Of a stretch of 64,000 nt of DNA, positions 32,155-42,525 are shown piece after piece (within the stretch, counting starts at the first letter, position 1; every line of letters starts with the position of its first letter). Source of the DNA: Argyresthia goedartella (Eukaryota > Arthropoda > Insecta > Lepidoptera > Argyresthiidae). The notes below the pieces were generated by a model. It was given only the letters and a program-made list of their open reading frames with translations, did not search any database and was not told the origin of the DNA. The position numbers and the translations under genes are program-made. The stretch is taken from NCBI GenBank assembly GCA_949825045.1, contig OX463809.1:7715501-7779500 (forward strand), written 5' to 3'.

Positions 32155-33894
32155 GTGAAGCTACTGGGATTGTTAAATAAATATCGCGAGGCATTTGCAT
32201 TTAAGCTAGAGGAACTAGGTAAAACAGACTTAGTCGAAATGTCGATTCAGCTAAAGGATGATGAACCCGTGGTTTACCGTCCGTATAGGTTACCATTCAC
32301 CGAAAGGGAGAAAGTACGGAACATGGTACAGGAACTCATTGATTGCGATATAGTTCAGCCTTCGACGTCGCCCTATGCGAGCCCTATAGTCCTAGTAAAG
32401 AAAAAGACCGGGGATGTTAGACTTTGTGTGGACTATAGGGCTCTCAATAGGAAGACTATAAAAGAAAATTTCCCACTACCTAGAATCGATGACCAGCTCG
32501 ATGAGCTATCGGGGTTTAACTTTTATACTACTTTGGACTTGGCATCTGGGTATTACCAGATAGGGGTTAAAGAGAGTGATCGGTCAAAGACTAGTTTTGT
32601 GACGCCATATGGGCAATATGAGTTTAAACGGATGCCCTTCGGCCTTGTTAACGGTCCATCGACGTTCATGCGCATGGTCCACTCGGTGTTAGGAACGGTC
32701 AACAATCATATCGTCGAAAATGGTGGCTCGCCGGATAGGAATAGCAAAATAGCATCTGCATATATGGACGATATCATCATACCGTCAAAAACAATCGATG
32801 AGGGCATCAGTAAATTAGAATCTGTTCTACAGTTACTACAAAAAGCGGGGTTGACACTTAAGCTCTCGAAGTGTTGTTTTTTTTGTAGAAGTGTAGACTA
32901 CCTTGGGTTTGAATTAAGCGCCGAAGGAATAAAACCCGGTAGTCGCAAAGTGCAGGCAGTTCAGGATTTTCCTCAACCTCACGATCAACACGGCGTCAGA
33001 CAGTTTGTAGGTCTATGTAGCTTCTTCCGGCGATTCGTGAGAAACTTCGCGGTTATTGCGAAGCCACTTACTGTTTTGCTTAAAAAGGATACTCCTTGGG
33101 TCTGGGGTGAATCCCAAATACGCGCATTTACCACTTTGAAAGACGAGTTGGTAAGAAAACCAACCCTATCGCTTTACGATCCGAAGGCGGTTACTGAAGT
33201 CCATACTGATGCGTGTAAAATCGGTATTGCAGGTATATTAATGCAAAGAAATAGTGATGGGATTCTCAAGCCGGTAGCATATTTTAGTCGCCAAACTACC
33301 CCTGAAGAGCAACACACGACGTCATACGAGCTCGAGACGTTGGCGGTGGTTGCATCGTTGCAGAGGTTTCGCGTGTATCTTATAGGTATTACATTTAAGA
33401 TATTTACGGATTGCAATTCACTTCGGGCAACTTTTCTCAAACGTGACCTAATACCGCGCGTCGCTAGGTGGTGGAACTCCATGCAGGAGTTTGATTACAC
33501 TGTTGAGTACCGACCAGGCAAATCAATGACGTATGTTGATACTCTCAGCAGGAATCCACCATCTAGTGACGTCACCACACAATCAGTACATATTATCGTG
33601 ACAGGTGACTCTGACTGGTTAAGTACAGTGCAAGCGTCTGATTCGGAAATTCAAAGGAAGGTTAGCATATTAACAAACCCAAATTCGTCGGAAGTAGTAG
33701 ATGTACTAGGTAATTATTCGATTCGCAATAAGAAGTTATACAGGAAAACGACCGAGGGTGAGAGATGGGTGGTGCCAAAAGGGGTGAGGTGGCAAATACT
33801 TAAACAGTGCCACGATGATATTGGTCATTTCGCGTTTGATAAAACCTACGCTAAAGTCAAAGAAACCTACTGGTTTAGTAAAATGAGAAAGTGA
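32155..33894 (+). CDS. Pol: reverse transcriptase and RNase H
   Basis: The frame starts at GTG (32155) only by convention; sense codons run back to the TAA at 32122. The reverse transcriptase has VKKKTGDVRLCVDYRALN, the active site YMDD at residues 203-206 and the LKLSKCCFF block. RNase H follows with HTDACKIGIAGIL and the TSYELETLAVV block. The C-terminus enters the integrase zinc-binding region (GHFAFDKTYAKVK). The frame ends at TGA 33892-33894, where the alignment with integrase is broken. Confidence 0.93.
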   Translation: MKLLGLLNKYREAFAFKLEELGKTDLVEMSIQLKDDEPVVYRPYRLPFTEREKVRNMVQELIDCDIVQPSTSPYASPIVLVKKKTGDVRLCVDYRALNRKTIKENFPLPRIDDQLDELSGFNFYTTLDLASGYYQIGVKESDRSKTSFVTPYGQYEFKRMPFGLVNGPSTFMRMVHSVLGTVNNHIVENGGSPDRNSKIASAYMDDIIIPSKTIDEGISKLESVLQLLQKAGLTLKLSKCCFFCRSVDYLGFELSAEGIKPGSRKVQAVQDFPQPHDQHGVRQFVGLCSFFRRFVRNFAVIAKPLTVLLKKDTPWVWGESQIRAFTTLKDELVRKPTLSLYDPKAVTEVHTDACKIGIAGILMQRNSDGILKPVAYFSRQTTPEEQHTTSYELETLAVVASLQRFRVYLIGITFKIFTDCNSLRATFLKRDLIPRVARWWNSMQEFDYTVEYRPGKSMTYVDTLSRNPPSSDVTTQSVHIIVTGDSDWLSTVQASDSEIQRKVSILTNPNSSEVVDVLGNYSIRNKKLYRKTTEGERWVVPKGVRWQILKQCHDDIGHFAFDKTYAKVKETYWFSKMRK

Positions 33895-34911
33895 GAGATG
33901 TGAAAGTTCATCAAGAAATATGTGGACTCTTGTCTAGAGTGTGCATATTCCAAGGCATCGGGGAGGAAAAGACCACTGTTGCACCCTATCCCAAAAATAG
34001 ACACCCCGTTTGGGACCATTCACCTCGATCACGTCGGACCTTTCGTGAAGAGCTCGAGGGGAAACACCCACATTTTAGTAATAATAGACGCGTATACAAA
34101 GTTCATCGTATTGAGGCCTGTTAAAAGTACAAAAACGTCAATTGTCATCGACCGGTTACGCGAGCACTTTAGCATATTTGGTGTGTCGAAACGAATAATT
34201 TCTGATCGTGGGTCATGTTTCACGAGTAGTAAGTTTCAGGCATATATTCACGAGGTCGGAGCCAAACACATCCTCAACGCTGTAGCTACACCAAGAGCAA
34301 ACGGACAGGTTGAGCGATACAACCGAACGTTACTTGATGCACTCACAGCCAAATGCCTAGGTCAAGACGAACGCAAATGGGATCTTAGTGTACCCGACGT
34401 GCAGTGGGGTTTGAATAACACGTTAAACAAGGCAATTGGTACGATTCCAGCACAAGTGTTGTTTGGCACGTCTTTGACAGGCAGTTCAGAGGGTAGGATT
34501 AAGGCATACTTAGACAACGATAACATGGACTGCGGTAGTTCAGTTGACGAGATTAGAGAGACAATTAATAAACACATTACAGAATACCAGGAAAAACAAA
34601 AACAGTCATATGACAAAAGAGCTAGTTCACCGTTAAAGTTTAAAATTGGCGATTTAGTGAGCATAAAAAGAGAAGTCCCGTCGTCTGGACAAAGTAGAAA
34701 ACTTGTACCCAAGTACCAAGGTCCATACCGCGTCGCCGCAGTCCTAGATAATGATCGGTATCAGGTCGAAGATACGCCTTTAACTAAGAAAGCTAATCGA
34801 AAATATTGCGCGGTAATTTCTATAGATAAAATGAAGTCCTGGTTGAGTTTTGAAAGGACAAATATTGATTCCTCCCCAAGCAGCAGCGATGAAGGAGAGA
34901 CTTTGTCGTGA
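33895..34911 (+). pseudogene. Pol: integrase, separated from RT-RNase H by a damaged segment
   Basis: After TGA (33892) and a second TGA (33901) the same frame continues with the zinc-finger Cys pair (SCLECAYSK), then the DDE core: D in LDHVGPF, D in IISDRGSCF and E in ANGQVERYNRTLL. A C-terminal GPY/F module (KYQGPYRVAAVLDNDRYQVE) follows. The residues RDVK lie between the stops in another frame, implying two small compensating indels. There is no chromodomain. It ends at TGA 34909. Confidence 0.9.
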
Positions 34912-34994
34912 GTGATTGATCAGTGCATTTAGTGTGAAGGTTGATTGCCGTATATATTGTGTGAATTTATTGTTTTTCTGCAGATTTAAGAGAT

Positions 34995-35420
34995 TGACAG
35001 GCTCAAGGTAGAAGCGACTTGAACTGTCATTAGTTTTAAGGCTTAATTGAAGGCAGGCTCAAGGTAGAAGCGACTTGAACTGCCAGTAGTATTAAGGTTT
35101 AGTTTAAGGCAGGCTCAAGGTAGAAGCGACTTGAACTGTCATTAGTTCTAAGGCTTAATTGAAGGCAGGCCCAAGGTAGAAGCGACTTGAACTGCCAGTA
35201 GTTTTGATGTTTAGTTTAAGGCAGGCTCAAGGTAGAAGCGACTTGAACTGCCAGTAGTTTTAAGGTTTGGGGTAGGCTCAAGGTAGAAGCGACTTGAACT
35301 CCGCCATAACCGATGTGGTCTCAAGGTAGTAGCGACTTGTACCACATTACAAGAGTTTATAATTGTCTTTCTTTATTGATGTGTGACAACAAGGTAAAAG
35401 CGACTTGCATTTATGTCATG
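34995..35420 (+). repeat. ~55 bp minisatellite of hairpin units in the LTR-element 3' region
   Basis: Eight units carry CTCAAGGTAGAAGCGACTTGA or variants (cores near 35002, 35058, 35113, 35170, 35227, 35279, 35323 and 35391). Units 1-6 are spaced 50-57 bp and alternate two linker types (TGTCATTAGTT and TGCCAGTAGT); units 7-8 are diverged. TCAAG and CTTGA pair around GTAGAAGCGA in each unit, and unit 7 extends the stem (GTGGTCTCAAG / CTTGTACCAC). Confidence 0.88.
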
Positions 35421-35516
35421 TTATTGTTCTGTGGCAAAGAGTAATGTTGTGTGTTATCCGTATAGTTCTTTAATAACCTTGTACACGGGACGTGTACATG
35501 TTGCGGATGGCCGAAT

Positions 35517-36090
35517 TGTTAGAAGTCGAGATATCAATGTTAGCTGTTAATATTTAAATGTTAAATGATTATATAATACTACTTTAATTGAAATATTATT
35601 TGTCATGTGTCTTAGTTTGTAATAATGTTTACTTATCAATACGGAAGTTGAATTTGCGATCGCTGTTTTTTCCCCGCCAACGCGTGCTGTCGACGTTGGC
35701 GCCAATGTGTTAGAATTCTAGATACCAAAGAGTGTTAGCTGTTAATATTTAAATGTTAAATAATTATATAATACTACTTTAATTAAAATATTATTTGTCA
35801 TGTGTCTTAGTTTGTAATAATGTTTACTTATCAATACGGAAGTTGAATTTGTGATCGCTGTTTTTTCCCCGCCAACGCGTGCTGTCGACGTTGGCGCCAA
35901 TGGTATAGACACCGGCAGTGGAGAACGATCGGCGGGGTTCAGGGGACAGACAGCACGTGTTGCCGAAGACAGCAGGTCGTTACCAGATAGTTGAGTTGGA
36001 AGGTCATAGTTAAAACCCTGTGAATCCTTAGTGAGTTATAAATAAAGTGGTGAAAGTGTCTCAGTGTCTTACTAAAGCTCGCCGTCTACA
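35517..36090 (+). repeat. 3' LTR (~574 bp)
   Basis: It starts TGTTAGAAGTCGAG and ends GCCGTCTACA. It has the same internal tandem duplication as the 5' LTR. Differences include loss of GGTGGT near the 3' end and four bases near the start. Confidence 0.93.
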
Positions 36091-36594
36091 ATAGATATTC
36101 TCTTCTAAGCTTATAAAAATTAATCGCTCTACGTTAGTCTTACTAAATCTTTTATATGGCCCGAACAGTTTGTCTAATTCCTATTTGGTTTTATTCTCCT
36201 CAGAGGAGAGAAAAATAAAATTACGAAAAACGCAAAAAAACATCCAAAATCTCGAAAAATATTTTGTATGGAAAGTTCACACTCCTTCGATAGATGGCGT
36301 TGGTAGCCATAGAACTAACAACACAATATGCACTACATGCAACCTCTTTGTTGGTAGCGGAACTCATGGTTGCCAGTGCGATGCACGAAGTTGATGTAAA
36401 CAAAGAGTTTTGTTAACTGAGGTCTGATGCGTATTAAGCTCAACAACGATAATGCCGATACCTATAGATTCCAGAAACTATGAAGGTGCCTCTAAAATGA
36501 TAAAAGAATAGATTTATGGCGGAGATCTATGAGAATACAAAAAATGCGTTGCGAAGCCGCGCCACGGGCAGCTGTCTTAAATATTAATTAATTT
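36091..36594. other. No feature recognised
   Basis: A/T-rich sequence between the LTR element and a SINE fragment; the small ORFs at 36170-36403 overlap on opposite strands and have no recognisable motif. Confidence 0.3.
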
Positions 36595-36599
36595 ATGTA

Positions 36600-36722
36600 T
36601 CATCACACATGTAAATGTGTGTATTTAAATACAGGCACATACAATGCTTCTGGCCTCACACTAGGATACCCTGTGTCGTGCGAGCCAGAAACAGCGACGT
36701 CACAACATCCAAGACCCGGGGT
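36600..36722 (-). repeat. SINE tail (complement)
   Basis: ACAATGCTTCTGGCCTCACA, CTAGGATACCCTGTGTCGTG, GAGCCAGAAACAGCGACGTC and ACATCCAAGACCCGG match, inverted, the SINE at 37568-38230. Confidence 0.7.
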
Positions 36723-36844
36723 GTTTTTTTTCCTATCTCCTTTGCACGTTATTTTATGCAATAAGCAGAAGCGCTGCTACAATTACTGCTTAGTCCAGTA
36801 TTTTTATTGGCTACCGAATTTTCTTAATGTTTCTTAACTGGTCA

Positions 36845-37150
36845 TACAACTGGATACAGGATACACTTTTCAAACCATAATATTAGTTTATGTGACTGAT
36901 ACATAATGGAGGGCATTAAAAATCGAGAATGGGTTTATGAAACGAGCCTTAGGCGAGTTTGAATCGAGAGTTTTAATGCCTAGTTATGTACATTTACATG
37001 CACTAGTTTATCTACACACACATCATAAGCTCTCTTTGATGTGTTCAGGAACTGCACGTTCGACCGGCGTTGTGGCATTGATCATTGTTCTGCACTTGTT
37101 TAGCTTGTTCAATAGTACCAACTTCACAGACAGGCGGGCGACGTCACTTG
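36845..37150 (-). repeat. Second copy of the palindromic repeat family of 10560-11240
   Basis: ATGTGACTGATACATAATGG, GAGAGTTTTAATGCCTAGTT, CATGCACTAGTTTATCTACA, CTTGTTTAGCTTGTTC and ACCAACTTCACAGACAGGCG all recur, partly inverted, in 10800-11120. This copy lacks the long palindrome. Confidence 0.65.
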
Positions 37151-37567
37151 AAAGGGAAATTTCCTTTTTCAAACTAGAACTATAATCAGTTATTCATTAG
37201 TTTAGTTAATTATATTTCATTTATTTTTTATAGATAATAAAAAAAAACATGCATAAGTCTGACTTGAGTTTAAGTTTTAAGTATGTTTTTACTCCTTAGG
37301 CTTTAAATTAAAGAATGCCATATTACATCCGCGCCATACCTTGTGCCTACAGTCTTCGCATTTGGAGTCATTGTATAAAGTTCTACGCAACCACGCACAC
37401 CTGTCAGCATCGTCCACCTGCAGACCCTCGTGCGCGCGCATTACAAAATAGGTCCAACGTCTGCAGGTCTTGATATATATTGATATATAGGGTATTATTT
37501 TGTAAAGTTAAGCCCGACTCAGGGCTGGTTGTTTATACTGCACTGAATCAAAAACACATAAAATATG

Positions 37568-38230
37568 TCGACCTCTGTGGCTCAGGGGTTGTGGCTCTGC
37601 CTACCATAAGATAGTTCCCCGGGTTCGATCCCCGGCTGGGGCTAAAGGAAAAAAAACCCTCAGATCTTGGATGTTTATATTTGTGTGTTTAGACTCGCGA
37701 AGGTTAGCAATATTTCAAAGGTCAGTGCATTCTCTACTACAATAAGATATTTTGAAGATTTTGAAATTGCCATTTGTGCATTTTAAAAAGCATGTTAAAG
37801 CGAATTTGTCGAAAATTGATATTACAATGTTCAAGATAACTTAAATGACGGGACTATATGGGGTTAATCTGGCTCAACACAGACATTGCTGTTATTAGTT
37901 TTTTAATTATTTATTCCTGCTTATTAATCATAATAACTAATATTGTAATATTTGTATTAGTTAAGCACAACCAATTTTTAAAAGAGATCTAAAAATCAAT
38001 CTGTGGGAGTTTTTACGCCCTGCTTCCCCGACAGTGGTCCAATGTAGAGAAGAGGCAAAAAATGACGTTTGCTAAGTATTTGTGTAAATATTTACAGTAA
38101 TAAAGAACTTTGACTTTGACTTTATGACGTCGCTGTTTCTGGTTCCCACGACACGGGGTATTCTAGTGTGGGGCGAGAAGCAATGTATGTGCCTGTAAAA
38201 TTGTTTATGTAAATGTTTATATATTTTTTT
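37568..38230 (+). repeat. tRNA-derived SINE interrupted by a LINE 3' fragment
   Basis: The tRNA-like head at 37570-37645 has GTGGCTCAGGGGTTGTGG (A box) and GGTTCGATCCCCGGCTGGGG (B box), followed by CTTGGATGTTTATATTTGTG. The SINE tail resumes at about 38127 with GTCGCTGTTTCTGGTTCCCA, then ATTCTAGTGTGGGGC. The interval holds LINE sequence. Confidence 0.7.
37691..38125 (+). pseudogene. 5'-truncated CR1-like LINE tail (sense)
   Basis: It matches the complement of 39590-40020: TTAGACTCGCGAAGGTTAGC, TACAATGTTCAAGATAACTT, GGGGTTAATCTGGCTCAACA, CAATCTGTGGGAGTTTTTAC, and it ends with a TTTGACTTTGACTT tandem tail after TAATAAAGAA. It holds the last RT codons and the 3' UTR. Confidence 0.8.
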
Positions 38231-39562
38231 TCAGTCAAAATTACCTCAAAATCATTAAGTGGCGGCCTTACTTCTATCACATTCGCTTGCTACCGCGCTC
38301 GCAATATCGGGCACCCGGCGTGCGGCGGCGTGCGCGTGCGCCCTGACCAGCCTGGCGGTCCACACGTCGCCGTTATTTCAGGATAAATTGAACACGGCAA
38401 GCTGTGTATCAAAATTATCTGAGGGAACAACATAACTATTTTTTAGTCACAAGGGGCACGTAAACTATCATCGTCCCCAAGCCGGGCTTAACTTTACAAA
38501 ACAACATGCAATTTTGAGTCGACTGAGGGAATTGGGCTTTTAATTATGTCAGGCGACGAGCTAGCAATCGTTATACATTGCCTGCTCTTTTTGTATATCA
38601 AATACATTATAACGTTCACAGTGTAATGCATGTATGTAGAGTGTATTGTGTAAATACACTCTACATACATGCATTACACTTATCAACTTCTCTTTCATAA
38701 CTCAAACTATAAACATTCTCCAATAGCGATTAGATGCTTTTTCAAGTAAGTTTTGTGTCACATATGTAATAATTAATCTCATTTTATCAAATTAACTTTT
38801 AACTATTATATAAGATCCTTAACTTTATAACTTTAAATTTTACATAAATAACATATAAATTTAAATTAAGTCAAATATTTTAACTGTATGTACATAAATA
38901 CAGTATTTTTTTTGTTAGACAATATTGTTGCATATAAGTAGGGAGGAGCGTATGTTACTCATCCCGAAACACAGGGAAAACTATACTTTGTAGAGGGGGA
39001 AACTCTACTTTGGGAGTAACGACTCTTATATTGTCTGTACAAATGTATGACAAAACTGTAGCAATATTACTGAATAAACATGATTTATTATTATTATATC
39101 ATTATTTTTACGTGTCCTCGTATATATCTATCTATCTAAATATGTGACAGATTCATCGGAATACAAAAAGTATTATTTATCTGTTCAATAGAGATATATT
39201 AAAACAGAACTTTATTGTGTCCATTGATGCTTGAGTTCCTGGCTTACTATTGGGAATACTGAACGATATATTGAACGTCATCATTTCAATACTATTTACG
39301 ATCAAAAATAAAAACCAGCCAAGTCCGAGTTGGACTCCTGCACCAAGGATTCCCCACAGGAACTACAAATTTTAAGTTTTAATTTTTTTCCCTCTACATA
39401 AGCTATCTCGCTTCGTACCAAATTTTATGATTCTAGGTTAGCAGGCAGTATCCTATGGGTTTTGATTTTTTTTATTTTTTCTCACCTTCAAGAGACTTCT
39501 GACTTAAGTAATCGATATAAGTTTTAACTTTACGTGTTCCTGAGAAAAAGAGTCTTGACATA
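38231..39562. other. No gene; contains a perfect palindrome
   Basis: A/T-rich sequence with no supported ORF. 38290-38370 is GC-rich (CGGCGTGCGGCGGCGTGCGC) without coding signal. The only structure recognised is the inverted repeat at 38620-38680. Confidence 0.35.
38620..38680. repeat. 28 bp-arm perfect palindrome
   Basis: The arms 38620-38647 and 38653-38680 are exact reverse complements around a 5 nt loop (GTGTA); the arm begins AGTGTAATGCATGTATGTAG. Confidence 0.93.
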
Positions 39563-41943
39563 TAGACCAAATACCAAATACCAAATACCAAATGTCTTTA
39601 TTACTGTAGATATTTACATATACTTAGCAATCGTCATTTTTTGCCACTTCTCTACATTGGCCCACTGTGGGAGAAGAAGGGCGTAGAAACTCCCACAGAT
39701 TGATTTTTAGATCTCTTTTTAAAAATTGCTTATGCTTAACTAATACAAAATATAATATTTAGTCATTATCATAATTAATAAGCAGGAATAAATAATTACA
39801 AAATTATTAACAGCAAGGTCTGTGTTGAGCCAGATTAACCCCATACAGACCCATCATTTAAGTAATCTTGAACATTGTAATATCCCTTTTTCGACAAAGT
39901 CGCTTTAACATGGATTTAAATTGCTCAAATGGCAATGTCAAGATCTCCAGAGGTATCTTGTTGTAGTAGAGAATGCCCTTGAAAGAATTGCTAACCTTCG
40001 CGAGTCTAAACCGGGGCGAAAGTAGTCTGTGATTATTTCTTAGGTTACAGCTATCGCTAAGTTTGGGAAATTTTGTAAGGTTCTTGCGTACGTACATTAT
40101 ATTTTCGAAAATAAATTGACTAGCTACAGTTAGTATGTCAATTTCTTTAAAAAGCTGTCTTCAGGAGTCTGTGCGTTTTAAATTATAAATTGCTCGAATA
40201 GCTCTTTTCTGTAAAATAAAAATATTTTGAATATCCGCTGCTTTTCCCCACAACAAGATACCATAGGACATGACACTATGAAAGTAACTAAAATATACTA
40301 GCATAGATGTAGCCACATCCGTGTTTTGTCTGATGTTCCTAACAGCGTAAGCCGCAGAACTTAATTTACCAGCCAATTTTTCTATGTGGGGTCCCCACTG
40401 CAATTTGTTATCAATGGTTATTCCAAGAAACTTCGTGTCATTTACTAATTCTAACGTATTGCTGTCCAACACTAAACTGGTTCCAACTTGTCTGACATTT
40501 GGAAGTGAGAATTTGATACATTTGGTTTTACCAGCATTTAACAATAAATTGTTAACTGTGAACCAATTCAAGGTTAAAGATAATACTTTATTGACATCAT
40601 CAAAATCTTCTTTTTGTCTTTCAATTTTGAAGAACAGTGAAGTGTCATCAGCAAACAACACTATGTTAGTCAATTTCTCAACCATAAAAGGCAGATCGTT
40701 AATATATACTAGGAATAAGAAAGGGCCTAATATGGAACCTTGTGGAACGCCAATTTTCACCCCCGATCCATCAGATTTAACGCCGTTGACTTCTGCCTTT
40801 TGGATTCTATTGCTTAGGTATGATCTTAGTAGATCCAACGCTTTATTTCTAACTCCGTAATGATTTAATTTCATTAGTAACGTGTTATGATCAACACAAT
40901 CAAATGCCTTCGACAGATCGCAAAAAACACCGATAGCATCCTGTGCGGCTTCCCATGCAGAATAAATATGAGATATAAGGGTAATACCTGCCTCCGTAGT
41001 CGATTTACCCCTAGTGAAACCGTATCAATTGCTTGCCGTGGAGTTGTTTTGTACTGTCGAAGTGTGAGAGCATTTGATTGAGTATAATCTTTTCAAAAAT
41101 TTTACTTAGTGCTGGAAGAACCGATATTGGTCTGAAATTTGACGGATCACCCTTGTCTCCCGACTTGAACAGAGGTATCAGTTTACTGTGTTTCATGAGG
41201 TCTGGAAAAGCTCCATCATCAACACATTTATTAAATATATAAGCTAGGTGTGGGGCTATAACAAGTTTTATTGAACCAATGACTTTGACTGACATACCCC
41301 ACAGGTCTTCAGTATTTTTTAAGTTAAGTAATCTATACGTTTTGACAATATCCTGGGGACGTACATGATAAAATTTAAAATCTACATTACTGATGCTAGT
41401 GCTGTTTTTTAACAAAGTCTCTGCTTCATATGGAGATGAATTTAGACGCTCTGTTGTGAGTAAGGGTGCATTGGTGAAGAATTTTTCAAAAGCTCGAGCA
41501 ACATCAGCGTTGGATTTAACAACATCATCACCTATCTTTAAGCGGAAATCATTATCCCTTGGTATAACTTTGCCAGTTTCACGGTTTATGATTTGCCAAA
41601 CCGTTTCCATTCTATTATTTGAATTTTGTATTTTTCTATTTATGTGTAAAGTTTTTGCAGTTCTACAAACCAACTTCAAAGTTTTGGAATATTTTTTAAC
41701 ATAATCATGAAATTTTATATCAAAGTTATAGGTTTTTTGTTCATAAAGATCATACAAGATAGCTCTACTTTTACGAATTCCAAATGTTGCCCAGTCATTA
41801 AATTTAGTATTACCGTTGTTGGCACTGACTTTCTTTAATTTAAAAACTGTATTGAATTCTGTTTGAATAATGTTGAAGAAGTCAGAATATATTTTGTTCG
41901 GGTTCTGTTCATCAAAATCCGGTAATGGCAAACCCATATCTAA
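39563..41943 (-). pseudogene. CR1-group LINE, 5'-truncated, RT with one 4 bp insertion and one nonsense codon
   Basis: It is a relative of the element at 23176-27560. The 3' end is a run of ATACCAA units (39565-39592) followed by TGTCTTTATTACTG. The RT frame from 41937 has IPLFKSGDKGDPSNFRPISV, then a 4 bp insertion near 41027 (after HGKQ) shifts it. The frame ending at 40161 holds [31 protein letters not shown] and LGITIDNKLQWGPHI. An in-frame TGA at 40161 precedes the C-terminal part (40097-39858: RLAKVSNSFKGILYYNKIP). The endonuclease is absent. Confidence 0.9.
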
Positions 41944-42442
41944 GACAGACAGATGGACAACGAAGTGATCCTATAAGGTATGCTATTTTTCCTTTTAAGG
42001 CACGGGGCCCACAAAATGCTGAACTGTATACACTAGGATATGCTTTCAGTACCTACTTACTTTCACTATTGTATTATTTACCCTGCTGAATCACAAGAAT
42101 CAGAAACTTGTCTAAGCAAAGATATATGGCTGATACAAAATTGTTTCAACTACGTGAAACTCTTTTCACCTGAGCAAATAAAAATATTCAATTTGTAAAA
42201 AACCAGGCTTAGCCACACTAATTAATTAGAAACACAATTTAGTTATTAATGCCTATTTTATTTTAAATAATCACTCTCGCCCTGTTTATTAATCTTTAAA
42301 AAGATTTAGCCACTTTAATGATATCTAAGTATTTTTGACTGTGTCCGATATAACCCGAGTAAATCATACTCGTTTGGCTACCGGTTCTGTATGCGTACAC
42401 GCAGGTCCACTGAAGAAAAGGCGTGCGCTACGCCCGCAGTCC

Positions 42443-42472
42443 TCAGTCGCGAATAGGTTGTCGTGGAGGTCG
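42443..42472 (+). promoter_or_regulatory. Candidate obst-A core promoter (Inr with DPE-like site)
   Basis: TCAGTC (42443-42448) matches the arthropod initiator consensus and lies about 80 bp before the ATG. GGTCG at 42468-42472 is DPE-like but its spacing is slightly short. No TATA box was noticed. Confidence 0.3.
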
Positions 42473-42525
42473 GGCCTCCTCTAGTCATTGCACTTTTTTA
42501 ACAATTAAATAACTTAAAGGTCAAC

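Larger units (their letters stand above)
29381..36090 (+). mobile_element. Complete Ty3/Gypsy LTR retrotransposon, pol defective
   Basis: Two LTRs of about 580 bp bracket gag-protease, reverse transcriptase-RNase H and integrase in the order typical of Ty3/Gypsy. There is no third (env-like) ORF. The space from 34912 to 35516 carries a hairpin minisatellite. The LTRs differ by two small indels (6 and 4 bp) and roughly half a dozen substitutions by eye, so insertion was fairly recent. Coding breaks: an in-frame TAA between gag-protease and pol, and a doubly shifted segment with two TGA codons ahead of integrase. Confidence 0.95.

Noticed and set aside
34995..35420. CRISPR-like array in the LTR element
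   Set aside because: Linkers are themselves repeated and the array is internal to a retrotransposon.
29381..36090. Endogenous retrovirus with envelope
   Set aside because: No third ORF lies between integrase and the 3' LTR; that space is the minisatellite.
36595..37185. Small ORFs at 36595-36837 and 36937-37185
   Set aside because: Both translate repeat sequence (SINE tail and palindromic family).
37570..37645. Functional tRNA gene
   Set aside because: A and B boxes are present but the flanks fit a SINE head and no full cloverleaf with acceptor stem was convincing; the same applies to 13362-13437 and 20702-20775.
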